A stretch of 64,000 bases of DNA from Cylicocyclus nassatus. Lineage: Eukaryota; Nematoda; Chromadorea; Rhabditida; Strongylidae. The translations under genes and the position numbers were made by a program. Under the pieces are notes generated by a model. It ran no database searches, had not been told where the DNA came from, and saw only the letters and a program-made list of their open reading frames with translations. Shown here in pieces: positions 10,140-21,940 of this stretch. The stretch covers positions 11,812,347 to 11,876,346 of the forward strand of contig CATQJL010000316.1 in the NCBI GenBank assembly GCA_958299035.1, in the 5' to 3' direction. The first letter of the stretch is position 1, and each line of letters opens with the position of its first letter.

Positions 10140-10338
10140 AAGGTATGTTAGAAGCATGGTAAAGATCACTCTAATCGAATTTATTCTAAAATATGCTCAA
10201 GATCACAAAACCGCTCACAGAATCTGCAAAATTTCCGTGAACTTCGCGGAATTGGATTTCCGCCAGAGTCCGCGATAATCCGAGAAGTTTGAGACATTCC
10301 AGGATCTGTGGTATCGGAATCACGCAGCATACTCAACG
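10140..10338. other. Intergenic, no gene seen; diverged GCTCACAGAAT repeat
   Basis: Around 10208-10260 the text ACCGCTCACAGAATCTGCAAA with TTTCCGTGAACTTCGCG is a diverged end of the palindromic family seen complete at 22558-22747. Otherwise nothing is recognised. Confidence 0.4.
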
Positions 10339-10985
10339 CCGTAACTTCCCTCGGAATGAATATATTCCGAATCCAGAAGCAGCATTGTGTTCAGATTGTC
10401 GAGGCAAATATTTTGATGTACAGTATGCTCTCAATATTCTGTTTTCAATTTTTTCGAATTTTTCTGTGGAGGTCCTTTCCCAAGGATGTAACGCAGCGTC
10501 TGTGTGACATGAAAGATTCCAGTAAGCACTATCCGTCCGATAGTACTGTTTTTGTAGATTATCGTGCGTTTAAAATTAGCTGCAGACTGTCTTTCAAAAG
10601 AAACAGAAGCGTTGGCGAATTTTGAAAAAAATCACGCGTTTTTAAAGTTTACTCGCCGTAATTTTCTTCGGAATGAACATATTCTGAATCCGAGGAAGGC
10701 TTTGTGCTCAGCTCATCAAGGGAATCTTTCAATAAACAGCATGTCCTTGAATTTCAATTTCAGTTTTTTCAAATCTTTCTATAGACGTCTCTTCGCAAAG
10801 GTGTAAAGCAGCGCGCATTGCTCCTAGTAGACTACATTAAGAGTCTCTCGATAGCACTTCTTTTGTAGATTATGGGGCGCTAAGAAATAGCGGTTTACTT
10901 CTTTTCAAAGGAAATAGAAGGGCTGGCGAATTCTGAAAATCATGTCTTTCTAAATTTTTCTCACCGTAATTCTAAAATATGAAGA
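10339..10985. repeat. Two-unit tandem repeat, period about 310-320 bp
   Basis: CCGTAACTTCCCTCGGAATGA (10339) recurs as CCGTAATTTTCTTCGGAATG (10656), with a third partial start at 10964 (CCGTAATTCTAAAATATG). Internal landmarks such as GTAGATTATCGTGCG / GTAGATTATGGGGCG keep the same spacing. The units are diverged. Short open frames inside are not convincing genes. Confidence 0.7.
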
Positions 10986-11094
10986 TCCCTTGTTAAACTG
11001 ATGTGATTTTCGTAATCAGCAGGTCGGATAAGCCTTACGTGCAAGTTTTCAGGGAACTTTTATTTGATTTTTTCTCGTTTCACGCTCTCAAGCT

Positions 11095-11775
11095 TCACAA
11101 AAGCTCGTAACGTATGTATACATTCTTTGATCGTTAATATCTCCTTTCCCAAGAAGTCTTTTGCCTTGCTTCAGATATCGTTTTGTAGAGCTGGCTTACT
11201 TAGATTTGCAGTATAAAGCGAATCACCCATCTCTCTTCATTACTGTAGGATCACGGTAGAAACTTGAAACATATGGTGTCAATGAAGATAAGCTGCCGTT
11301 CCAAAAATTTTCAAAAAAATGTGAAAACTTGTGTAATAGGGTTTTTACGGATGCTGAGTTCAATACTCAACTACTCACAAGATTGTGAAGCTTTCTAAAC
11401 GATGTAACCGCATTAGAAACATTGAAAAAATGGCAGTTACCTCTCACTTGGCATAACTCTCCAATGAAGCATCATAATAAGTTGGGAATTTTACAATTAG
11501 AATCAGCAACTCTAATTAGCCTAGTGTGAAAGTTTTCAGGCTGTTTTGTTCTCTTTCTGAGGCAAAATATGGCCTTTCATGGCTTAAAAACCTTTTTGAA
11601 GTTTTCACCGTAATCCTGCATTAATGAAGAGAGTTGGATGATTCGCTCTATAATCTATATCTAAGTTGAAGCCAGCTCTACAAAATGGTTCCTAAAGCAA
11701 GGCAAAAGACTTCTTGGAAAAAGAGATATTAACAATCAAACAGTGCATACATGTTTTACGGATACACTGTATATA
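11095..11775. repeat. Degenerate TIR element of the CTGTAGGATTACGG family
   Basis: The left end (ATACATTCTTTGATCGTTAATATCTC) is answered on the right by GAGATATTAACAATCAAACAGT (about 11727). Inside, TACTGTAGGATCACGG and AATCCTGCATTAATGAAGAG form a second inverted pair, as in the elements at 17189-17866 and 58123-58793. No transposase frame is visible. Confidence 0.6.
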
Positions 11776-11779
11776 TAAG

Positions 11780-12399
11780 AGACCATAGGAAACTTCCAGG
11801 TGTGCATTCGTACCTTCTCTTATTCTTATTCGATGTAGTTTCTCAACCTCCTTTTCGAACTCTCTAACTCTTGTCTCGTAATTTTGTAAGTAGCGACCGC
11901 ACCTTTATTTACTCATATCGGCCGTCATAATTCACCGCCGCTGGCCGGCGGCTCACTATGATCTTTCGTAATTTAGTCGTCTTAGTTTGAAAGGTCACTT
12001 GTTTCGTCCAATTGCATGATTGTTTCCTTGCTAATAAATAGCTGTAGGGAATCGATTTTGTTAAGGCCGGCAAACATTAACCACCTCACCTGAGATAATT
12101 TTATTCTTAGTATTAGCTGCTCTGCGGAACTATGCCGAGCCTTACCATTAAGCATGTTAATAAAAGACTATTTACGAAAACATGATTTATAAATGCCATG
12201 AGTTTTTTCACAAACCAATAAAATTGCATTCATTTCTCCAACCTTGCTGCACTGCAAATACTTTCGCGTTCTAATAAAGATGCTGATCGAGTTGCCTTCA
12301 AACTACTCAATCGAAGAAAATTGCCTCTTTGAGCGGTTAAGAGCATAATGACTGCCAATTCTACGTCTTTGCCCGCTTGTACATTTCTAAGGTGAACTA
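11780..12399. other. Intergenic, no gene seen
   Basis: AT-rich single-copy-looking sequence without a convincing open frame or repeat. Confidence 0.4.
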
Positions 12400-12931
12400 T
12401 TAGGTTGTCAAGAAAGTAATGTCGGTTTTTATTTGCTTGCTTTAACAAAGCAGCCAGACTCAACTCAACAAAGGGTGAGGGGTACTGTTCGATAGAGCAA
12501 AGCAAGCTCTACAAGATGGCACTTATGTCTTTGCGCTATGCTCGATCCACGGAGAGTTCGAGCTCAAAATCTAAAGATTTCCAAATGCCCAAAAAATCGA
12601 AAAAAAATCTCTTCGTCCAAATAATTTCTACGGATTTCCCACTCGCTCACGTCAATAGATAGATATCGATAGTATTGATGTGAGCGAGTGGGAGGTCCGT
12701 AGAAATTATTTGGACGAAGATCTGATTTATTTCGATTTTTGGGCATTTGGAAATCTTTGGATTTTGAGTTCGAACTCTCCGTAGATCGAGCATGGCGCAA
12801 AGACATGAGTGCCATCTTGTAGAGCTTGCTTTGCTCTATCGAACAGTACCCCTCACCCTTTGTTGAGTTGAGTCTGGCTGCTTTGTTAAAGCAAGCAAAT
12901 AAAAACCGACATTATTTTCTTGACAACCTAA
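12400..12931. mobile_element. Palindromic mariner-type MITE, TA-flanked
   Basis: The whole 532 bp is one near-perfect inverted repeat centred at about 12665 (GATATCGATAG). The ends are TTAGGTTGTCAAGAAAGTAA and its complement, each flanked by TA, the mariner target duplication. The open frames at 12230-12505 and 12564-12815 are products of the palindrome, not genes. It was probably made from two inverted element ends. Confidence 0.85.
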
Positions 12932-12933
12932 TA

Positions 12934-13940
12934 AAAAGGAATTAACAAGAAATTTGGCCTTTTGTTTCATAATGGCTAAGCTAGCACTAATCCGAGCTAA
13001 TGATTCATAATTCACAAATTGTGAGTCTGCATTATACCACGAAAGAGTGTCTCGAAAAGAGGAAATTGAAAAAATGAATAAAAAAATAATGCTTTAGGGT
13101 TGTGGAGACAGTAACGACGATGCTCCTTAAAAGGGAGTGTCCGGGTGAATTTGGGAACACCTAATCTCAACAATTACTAAGGCGGGCTACCTATGCAAGT
13201 CATAGCCAAACTGCGAGTGTAAAATACTGCTTCTGGAGCGAGAAAACAGTTTTAGAAGCGTAAAATGGCTAGCGCCTCTACTCAATATCGTTCTTACCGA
13301 AGGACTACAAAGAATGCATATAAAAACCGAACACTTGAATAAGTCTTTTGAACAAGTAATTTTTGAAGATGTGGCACAAAGTGCTTGCCAAATTTAGACG
13401 TTCAAACGCTCATAGCTAGGAAGTAAATATGAAAGTTGAACTTAGAATCAGCTCATCAAAGCGCACCAAACGAAATGCATGTCATCTCGGTTTGGCACTG
13501 CGACCTTCCTTTGTAAAAAGTCAGGGTATTGTCAAAACTTCAGGACCGATTTTCACGCGCTTTTTCAAAAAGTGTTCCTGCGGTCTACTTGGGCCTGACT
13601 AGAAAGAAATATTTCGATCAAAAATCTTACTTTCAAAATCTGCAACGTTCAGGATTACCTTCACTCAAGATTCTCTGAGTCGATTCGCTAACTATTTTTG
13701 AAGGGATGATTCAGAAGTTTGGACGATTTCACACGCAAGCCTTATGAGATTCAAACTTTATGCAAATTCACCATCTGAAACTTTATTCTTGGAAAGCACT
13801 TCTGAATCGACCCGATTTATGCCTATAGTGGGTTAACAATAAATTTTTGTGATCAAGGTGAAAAATGCAAATGAGGAGAAAAAATGTAGCATGCCCAGGA
13901 TGCATGTGATGCAAGACCGAGTTGTTCACATAGGCCCGTA
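12934..13940. other. Intergenic, no gene seen
   Basis: About 1 kb with scattered stops in all frames and no recognised repeat. It lies upstream of the chemoreceptor exons; earlier exons of that gene could be here, but no TM-like frame with good splice sites was found. Confidence 0.4.
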
Positions 13941-14743
13941 GTAAACCCCCATCAGGGCATCTCTCTTGAGGCGGACCGGAGGTGATCTCAACGCGCCTGA
14001 GCACATTGCCAGGAAAGCGATTGATTTGGAGCAGGTCACTTACTGGACATTTGCGTTTTCAAAGGTGGAACGAGCTATTAAGTTTAGAATCTGGATAGAT
14101 TTTGAAAGTTGCGAAAAATTAAATTTCTTTGCAGGTGGTTGTGATGTGGTGCTTTGATATGTCAACCACTCGCTTCCTAGGAATTGGATATTTTTGTAAA
14201 GAACTGCTATTCTCTTGGGGAACACCGTCCTGGGAGATTTCCATCGTGCAGTTTATAATGACCTACTCTAGACATGCACAATTCTATGCTGCTACCGTAC
14301 TCTCTATCAATAGAATGACAGCTGTTTTAGTTCCCGTAGCATATAATGAGGTGATTATTTGCTACCAATTTAGAAAACGAATTTGTGACAGAAAAGATTG
14401 AAAATTCCAAAGCCGTGAAGAATGTGAAGTTTTCACATTGTAATTCCGTTAACTGCCCCTTTTTCCAGATTTGGGAATACCACTGGAAGAAATTTGTAGC
14501 TATTATATTCTGCTTACCATTGTTATCGACTTAGTACTTATTACCAACGCATTCTTACATTGCTCCTTATATAGCTGGAGGCCTAACGATAGGATACATG
14601 AAGATTTTACCGGAACCATTGGTATTCAACATTTTTACTTTTGATTTTGATTATACACACTCCCTCATTCAGTAACCATATCTATGAATACTGGACATAT
14701 GAATGTAAACGTTTTACATAATAAACATGACTTATTCTAATTA

Positions 14744-15623
14744 TTAGGTTGTCCCGAAAGTTTTGTCGGTTTTTTGAAACGACTATAAAACCACGCACAA
14801 TGAAGACCTAAGTGAGGTTTAACATGCATTCGATGCAGCTTTTCCTTCTTTTTCTTACGGTTGCATTTACGAGCCAAGATTCTGTATGGTTTTTTTTGAT
14901 AATTGCCACAAATCTTCTCGTCATTTTTATCTGCTGAAAGTTCGGCTAATTTTCAAAAATTTTATTTCAAAGTTTTGGAAAGGACTAAGCATGGCACAGA
15001 CAGAACAATTCTTGGGCTATACGGTAATATTTTTAATTTTCCTAAGTTGCTGTTTCTAGCTTCAAAGAATTATTTTTTCGGAGGTGTCGATTTCTGGCAG
15101 AACCATGAAATACGCAACTGCGGCAAAAACATGAAAGCTTCTGGAATTTTTGCGAATTGGAATTTGATTGCTAATAAACATTATTTATGAAACACATCCA
15201 AGTCCGATTTGTTTTGAAAAAGCAGCTTTTTGGAATTTTCGGTGACTTTACGTGGTAGACATAGTCAAAAGCGGTGGTTTTTTTCAAATAAATAAACATT
15301 TAGGACTTGATAAGCATGACCGATGTAATCTAAAACAAGTATAATGTAGCCGAAGAATGGCTCTACATAACAATTATTAGCGCTTTTCGAAAGTAGCAGA
15401 AGAAAAATTTTTTAAATTTAGAAAAGATTTGGGCATACTATTGAGCTGCTCAAAAAGCCAGGCGATAACGATTGCGAAGACAGGGTTGATCAGAGAGCAA
15501 ATATAGCTGTAAGAAAGAAAATGAAAATCTGTTTCAAATGATGCCTAGACCTTCCATGATTTGATGTTCTGTGAGTTTTAGTGAGCGATGGAAAAAACCG
15601 ACAAAACTTTCAGGACAATCTAA
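14744..15623. mobile_element. Non-autonomous mariner-type element in the receptor intron
   Basis: The ends TTAGGTTGTCCCGAAAGTTT and AAACTTTCAGGACAATCTAA are inverted and each is flanked by TA. The 880-bp interior has no recognisable transposase. The end sequence resembles that of 12400-12931 and 60042-60952, suggesting related transposase families. Confidence 0.75.
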
Positions 15624-15832
15624 TATTTTTCCTATATTTTCGTCGAATTCGACATTGTAAAATTAACCCAGATTTCCTTTAATAATTCAAGAAGTCCTGA
15701 TTAAAAATCATGCCATAGTAAAGTCTTTGTCATAGTCTTTCAACACCAATCCATTGCTTGATTGATCAAAGACTGAAATTCCAACATTCCACCCATACCT
15801 TATCACATGAATCTGAAGGGAAAGGTCAAGAG

Positions 15833-16159
15833 TTTGAAGGTGCTGACCACCTTAAGTTAGCGGTCTTGAGGTTTTCGCAGCTTACGATATAGCTTACAAT
15901 TAGCAGCGCAGAATGGCGCTTTGGAAGCGAAAAAATCGCTTCGGAATAGCGAATAGACATGAGGACCTCAGGTCGGCACCGCCCTCTCCGGTAATACCCG
16001 CCCATCTGTCCGCGCCCACCCAATCACCCCGAGAACCGGCCTGCGGGCTCCCCCGGAATGGGGATTGCCACGATTTTCGCTGATCAAATCCAAACTCAGA
16101 CTCTGGGACATGAGAAGGCCCCCAAAGACCAAAACAGAAAATCTGGGTGGACTCTTTAA
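15833..16159. mobile_element. GC-rich MITE, degenerate copy of the element at 44574-44935
   Basis: It shares with 44574-44935 the ends (AAGGTGCTGACCACCTTAAG here, AAAGGCACCGTCCACCCTAAG there) and the core text AATCGCTTCGGAATAGCGAA and GGAATGGGGATT. Ends are eroded compared with the other copy. It lies in the same large intron of the receptor pseudogene. Confidence 0.75.
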
Positions 16160-17188
16160 CAGCCCAATTCAGAGCTGAGAGAGTCTTTCAAGAAGCCAAA
16201 GAAAGTGCTCCGACCTTCCAAGTGTCTGAAGCTACGACTTGCAAGTTTTACCGCTTTTGGCAGAAACTATTGAAGTAAACGAAAACACTGATGGTTGCAT
16301 TTTCACGGGTTCTTGACCTTCAACTTCCTTGTATCTTGAATCCGTTTCAATTGATAAGATAGAGCAACTCATGGGACGGTCATAAATATCTTGTTAGAAA
16401 TTTGAATTGCCCCAGAAACATCATAGAATACTGAAAATGCGTTCATTTGTGTCCATCTATAAATGAAAATTGCGAATCGTGACAAATAGCAAAATAAAGC
16501 AGATGTAAGTGTAAAAACTGATCTATGAATCAGCTAAGGGCAGTAATGCTACAGTACGCCACTCGCGCTTAAGGTTGAGTGACATTCATTACCGTTCATT
16601 CCCACACCTACCTAATTTAGATGATATTTTTCCTATGAATATTATTTCAACATTAATTTGATATTTTAGAGTTCAGTGACGTTTACAACTTTATTTGTGG
16701 CACTAATATGCGCATTCACTATTCTTATATGTTCTGCAATCACGTACTTCAAACTCACTTGTAGAAGGAACAGATTTCGCTGCACTAAGGTGGACAGAGT
16801 CTTGCTCGTGGTTGGCTTAACGTCATCTCTCACGACTTTTACATTAGCACTGGTTGAGGTAAGCAACATATTGGGTTGGTATAACACTTTTCATGAATAA
16901 ATTTTTCTTCAGGTGCCGTTGTATATCACCATAAATTTTGGTACCTTATCTCGAGACCATTTTTTCATTGCTACCATGTATCAAGCAGTGTGTCATTGAT
17001 CTCAGTAAGTATTTTTATTATTTTTTTGCGTTATCCTCGCTGATTTAGTGGTTTACATGTTTCATATTTACGTAGATTTTTCTTTACGTGTAGTTTTTCG
17101 CTCTCTTTTCAATCTTCAGTGCCTAATTTCTATATAACTTTAGTAGATCACTTTCGCACACACGGAAATGCAAATTGATTCAAATATA

Positions 17189-17866
17189 CAGGGTGTCCCA
17201 AAAGTAAGTACACACTTTTCAATCGGCAATATCTCTCTTTCCAATGGGTCTTTTTTTGCCAGTCATGTACCATTCTGTAGAGAAGGCTTCAACTTAGATT
17301 TATGGTATCGATCGAATTACCGATCTCTCTTCGTTACTGTAGGATTTCGGTAAGAACTTCCAGGAGGTGGGGACCATTGTGAAATATACCACCTAACAAA
17401 TGTTTTTCAAAAAATCTGCAAAATTGTGTACTAGAGTTTTCGCGCATGTTGATTCCACCTAACAACTTTTTACGAGTGCTTTCAGCCTTTTTGACGGTGT
17501 AATTACATTTCTGACAAATGCTGGGAATTGAATTGTTAAGATTTACTGGCGATAATTTAGGAAAGAAGCACCACAGTTGAGTGTAAATTTCATATTTGAA
17601 GTCAACGGCTTCCATTACCATAGTGTAAGAGTTTTTGGCTTGTTTGGTTTTGTTCCGAGGCAGATTATGGCTTCTATTGACCTAAAATCCTTGTCGAAGT
17701 TCCTACAGTAATCCTACAGTAATGAAGAGCGATCGGTTATTCGCTCAACACTGTAAATCTAAGTTGAAGCTTTCTCTACAGAATGGTATTTGAATGGCAG
17801 AAGAAACGTGATGGGGAGAGAGATATTAACGATTGAAAAGTGTGTACTTACTTTTGGGACACCCTG
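17189..17866. mobile_element. TIR element CAGGGTGTCCCAAAAGTAAG, TA-flanked MITE
   Basis: Perfect inverted ends CAGGGTGTCCCAAAAGTAAG and their complement are flanked by TA on both sides (17187-17188, 17867-17868). The arms extend inward (CTACAGTAATGAAGAG and its inverse), giving a long stem. No transposase was seen. Related, more diverged copies are at 11095-11775, 20660-21830 and 58123-58793. Confidence 0.85.
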
Positions 17867-18167
17867 TATAACAGAAGAGAAATAAGGCAGCTGCGTAGAC
17901 GATAGTTTTTGGAGTTTTCTGATCCATGAAAAAGATTAACTTTCATTGGTTTTATAGCCATATTCTATTGTGCACCGCCAAAGACTGAGCAAGTGTCACT
18001 TAACAATAAAATTCAAAATAATTCCTCGCCGGCGAAATAATATGTGGTGGACCCTGGAATCACATTTCTCACGTGTAATCCATTATTTACACGGGTTTGC
18101 TATTCTCGCATTCGGCGAGGCTGGGAAAGAGTAGAAATGGGTGTCCGCGCGCAGCCTGAAATTAACA

Positions 18168-18284
18168 CTCTTGAGGGACCCGTCATACTTCGCCGAAAAA
18201 AGCCCAAAGAAGCCCGAAAAAGGCCAAAAAAGCCCAAAAAAGCCCGAAAAAGCCCAGAAAAGCCAAAAGCGCCAGAGAGCCGGA
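18168..18284. repeat. AGCCC-rich low-complexity repeat, left arm
   Basis: It starts GAGGGACCCGTCATACTTCG and then runs through irregular AAAGCCCGAAAA units. The inverted counterpart is 19280-19449, whose end reads CGAAGTATGACGGGTCCCT. Open frames here on both strands are lysine/proline or phenylalanine-rich by-products. Confidence 0.8.
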
Positions 18285-18405
18285 ACACTTCTCGCACGTT
18301 TTGGCGCTAAGGCATGTGTGTTGACTTCGCAATCGAGCCTTTTTGTCATTTTCTGTCGTCCGCATGATAAGATAATGTCAGAATTCTACCAAAAGTTCGT
18401 TTCTA

Positions 18406-19275
18406 TTAGGGTGAACGGTAAAAAATGGGACAGCTTGATTTTAATTACATTTTGGAATTTTTTGTTTCGAGCAACAGCAAGCAGGCTGCAACTTAAATGT
18501 CGTTACATGGGCGGCCCTCACCTATTATTCTGACAACGCGTTAACGCTCCTCTTCCACTACCCTACGCGTGGCGCCGCGAAGAACTCAGACAGGGTTTTT
18601 TGAACATTTCTCAATCTTGCGCTGCTATTCCGTAAAATCGTAAAGCAAATGACATACCATTCGAAAGAGCTCTTCGTGATCTTTCAAATGATATGTTGAA
18701 TGCGTGAGCTTTCTTTTCAATTTTAGAAAAAAAAAGGCGAAAAACCCTGAAACATAGCTATTTTTGGCGCAATAAAAAACCAAAAAATCATGTTTTGCCC
18801 TATATTATTCGAAGATAGATAAAATCTGAGGTAAGCTCATATGGATGGATAGAGCGTAAAAAGCTCTATCAGATGGTCCCTAGAAAACATGCGTTCACCT
18901 GCAAAGAATTGAATAACGCGTATCTTCGTTCTCAAAGCTGTTAATGGCCATATCTCCTGACCTTGAAAGTTGATGCCACCAAGCCGTCGTGGGTTTGGTG
19001 ACCATCCCATCACTTACTCCAGCAGTGGTACTTTGGGTGGTCTCACATGTTTGACTGCGCAGAAACTGCTCGAAGTTCATGATTTGTCGAAGTGACTAAC
19101 TTTGCACTTCAACAAGTATAAAAGTTACTAGGTGTGTAAAGACCTTATATAGGTACTATCTGAAAGAGAATAATTTATTATAATTTCCATCAAAATTGGA
19201 AAGTTCGATCACATTTCTTCCTTGAGAAATCTGCAATTTTTCTTAAGGTGTCCCATTTTTTACCGTTCACCCTAA
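18406..19275. mobile_element. Mariner-type element with transposase remnant, TA-flanked
   Basis: Inverted ends TTAGGGTGAACGGTAAAAAA and their complement are each flanked by TA. On the minus strand 18895-19080 encodes a piece resembling the first helix-turn-helix region of mariner transposases: CETTQSTTAGVSDGMVTK then AWWHQLSRSGDMAINSFEN, where the family has ICAAFGEG..STARRWFQRFRSGDFSLED. The catalytic DDD part is absent. It sits between the two AGCCC-rich inverted arms. Confidence 0.75.
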
Positions 19276-19279
19276 TATA

Positions 19280-19449
19280 TTCCGGCTCTTTCTGGCGCTT
19301 TCGGGCTTTTTTGGGCTTTTTTGGGCTTTTTCGGGCTTTTTCGGGCTTTTTCGGGCTTCTTTAGGCGCTTTTGGGCTTTTTTTTGGGCTTTTTCGGGCTT
19401 TTCTGGACGCTTTTGGGCTTTTTTCGGCGAAGTATGACGGGTCCCTGAG
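19280..19449. repeat. AGCCC-rich low-complexity repeat, right inverted arm
   Basis: On the minus strand it repeats the text of 18168-18284, from GGGACCCGTCATACTTCGCC to GCGCCAGAAAGAGCCGG, with more AGCCC units. The two arms flank the mariner-type element at 18406-19275. Confidence 0.8.
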
Positions 19450-20659
19450 AATTCTAGGAATGTGATTATGGGAGCAACGCACGTTGATCTTTATTCAGGT
19501 AATGCTTGTAATGAAAAGGAAGGAAAAATTTTTAATACGGAGTTATTTTGATTTCCACAAATCAACTCTGCGTATTTGTTCTAGTAGCCAGTGTTACACT
19601 TTTTAGGAGCTTTTTTTGAGCAAATTATGAAAATTCTTTTGATAATCATGAGGTTAATGCAAAAGTTTTTGCGTTCGAAAAGTCATTGGCTTTTTACATT
19701 CTAATTCGAAAAAAGTTAAAATCAAATTCAGATTTAACCTTTGCATGAGGAACAAGATTCAAAATGCGAAAAAAATTCTGAGAAAAGCTTTTCTGCAGAG
19801 CAAATTACGCATTTTCCTCATAAAGGACAAACAGGAACGCACATAAAGTGCAGGAATGGGGGATTTTTCATCGAAAATGGCACTTTCACAAATTTTTATG
19901 TTTTTGCGTTTTCATGTAAGATCAAATCCAGCCAGCGCACAAACACTGCTGCAAAATTTGAGATGCCATTTTCAGTGGTTCCCAAAGGCTAGTTAACAGA
20001 AATTCGCGTTACGTAGCTTTCGAAAAAAGCAAACCTTCTTCTGGCTTTTAGGCACAGTGAATTGAGCTTCAGCACCTGAGAAGTTATTGGATTTTTTGTA
20101 CAGAGAAAATTTTGCATCAACTTAACGTCATATTTTTTTCATACAACAAACGCTTTTGCCTGTCTTTTCGCTGAAGAATGGTGGATGTTTCGTCTCTTCC
20201 TCTTCCCACACAATTCATATTGAAAAACTCGCATAACAATGAATTCGGTCTCCTTCACAGCATTTTCATAAGTTACATCCATTCAGTAATTTCGCCAACA
20301 TGAAATATCTTCGTACATCTATCTGTTCATTTCCGTATCACCCTAGGATATTCAATTGTGAGCTAAGGGCCACGTCATAGAATTAGATCTCAAGGATACA
20401 TAATGCTAATATCTACCACGCTAAACCATTTCTTTGCTGTTATTAGGTACAACCTTGGACCTACTAACAAATAATGCTGTATTGTAATCCCAACAAAGTG
20501 TGATTAATTAGCTACCTTTAACATGCTGAAGCAAAATATGCTATGAGCTCAATTTGATATAGCATATTGAGGAAAAGGTTAAGATTTCGGGATGAAACTA
20601 AATGGAATGAAATTGCATCGTATCCCAAAAAATATGCTTATTGTTTGATCAATGTTAAC
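19450..20659. other. Intergenic, no gene seen
   Basis: About 1.2 kb of AT-rich sequence with no convincing frame, splice-linked exon or repeat. Confidence 0.4.
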
Positions 20660-21830
20660 TCTCTTGTCTTTTTAGAAGTTTGGGTACCATTTTGTAAAAC
20701 TGGCTTCATCATAGATTCACAGTATGAAGCGAATTACCGATCCTTACTTCATTGCTGTAGGATTACGCTAAGAACTTCCGGCATATGTCGTATTGTGAGC
20801 ATTTAGCGCGTCGTTTCAAATATTTTCAAAAAATAAAACATGTGTAGTAGGGTCTTCATGAATGTTAAGTGTATTAATCAACCATAGAGTTTGCAAACGG
20901 TGTAACCACATTTTTAGGAACATCGAAAAAAAGCTGCGCTGTTTACTTGGCATAGCTTTTGGTACTTTTCCGTTATGCTGACCCACTTCTCCAAAAGTTC
21001 TATGAACTAGGTGCTTTAGGCTAGAAATGTTTTTTTCATGAATCTTATGTGGACTGTCTCCTTGCCACGTGTCAAGATAAAAATCAACACGTTTGGGGCC
21101 AGCCTGACATGTTTTTTCATAATCATTTCTGGTTAGGTACAAATGGTTTGGAAGCTGTTCAGGGGTCTTTTACAAAAGCAAAACAGTTTTAAACTTTTAT
21201 TAAAACATCTTGGTAGTTTCAACAATGGTTTTAAAAAAGCCTGCTTTTTACATTGTTTATTCCAAGAGAGCCGGGAAAAAATATAAACATGGCGTGAAAT
21301 ACCTGGCTGCCGATTGTTTTGTCGGTTAGATAATAAAATGATAGCCCTTTCTGCTTTGAAGAGATCCAATGTGTTTGTTGAACACAGAATGTCACTTTCT
21401 CATTAATAAAGCTCGTTCATGAAACTGTTGGTTAAAAATGGGGTCGTTATTGAGCAAAAACACATCGAACTCACACTGATAGGTAGGCTAAACCAACTCT
21501 TGGTAAAACCTGTTAAACGTGTAGGTGCATGATGTCAATTTTTTTACGTGGTAGGAGGTTGACTTTCCATGAAAAGTTTCTACCTAATTTAGTCGAAGGA
21601 AAAAGCAAGATTCTTTTTGAAAAAATGGGTCCGAATAAAGAAAAGTACCTAACTTACTGATGAATCGTCAAGATAAGAGGTAAATTTTATTTTTAGAATC
21701 AGCAGCTTTAATCCACTAGTGTGATAGATTTCAGCCCGTTTTGTTTACTTTGTGAGGCAAGATATGGCCCTCGCTTAAAACTTCTTGAGAGTTCCTATCA
21801 TAATCTTACGGTAATAAAAAGGGAACGATA
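20660..21830. repeat. Degenerate, interrupted copy of the CTGTAGGATTACGG TIR family
   Basis: GCTGTAGGATTACGCTAAGAAC (about 20753) and the inverse-like ATCATAATCTTACGGTAATAAA (about 21797) are the internal inverted pair of this family. The copy is longer than its relatives and both ends are eroded. Its middle (about 21000-21660) looks like an insertion of unknown sequence. Confidence 0.45.
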
Positions 21831-21940
21831 ATTTGTCATCTTACTAGTGAACCAGTAAGCTAAAGGTGCTATTTGCAAGAGCGTTCGCTTTAGGACCGCG
21901 TCGCAGTTTCCCGCTATTTGATGATTTTTGGTGTTATGAT

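Larger units (their letters stand above)
14135..17004 (+). pseudogene. Nematode serpentine chemoreceptor (Srg/Srv-like 7TM), 3' part, decayed
   Basis: Four exon blocks are visible. Exon 14135-14350 has acceptor CTTTGCAG and donor GTGATT and encodes a TM3-like segment ending ATVLSINRMTAVLVPVAYNE, the NRMTAVL..P..Y motif of the nematode Srg superfamily. Exon 14469 onward starts IWEYHWKKFVAIIFCLPLLS, then has an in-frame TAG. Exon 16670-16858 encodes hydrophobic TM5/TM6 text (LFVALICAFTILICSAITYF; VDRVLLVVGL) with a GTAAGC donor. Exon 16913-17004 (acceptor TTCTTCAG) ends near QAVCH with a TGA before the GTAAGT donor. No 5' or final exons were found. Two MITEs sit in the large intron. These receptors act in sensory-cilium membranes. 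Confidence 0.7.

Noticed and set aside
12230..12815. Two minus-strand frames of about 90 codons
   Set aside because: They lie in the 532-bp palindrome and read its stem in both directions.
18083..18533. Overlapping open frames on both strands rich in Lys/Pro or Phe/Leu
   Set aside because: They are translations of the AGCCC low-complexity repeat and shift with unit number; no start context, domain or splice support.
21133..21369. Minus-strand frame that might encode a small basic protein
   Set aside because: No motif, no splice partner, inside a degenerate repeat copy.
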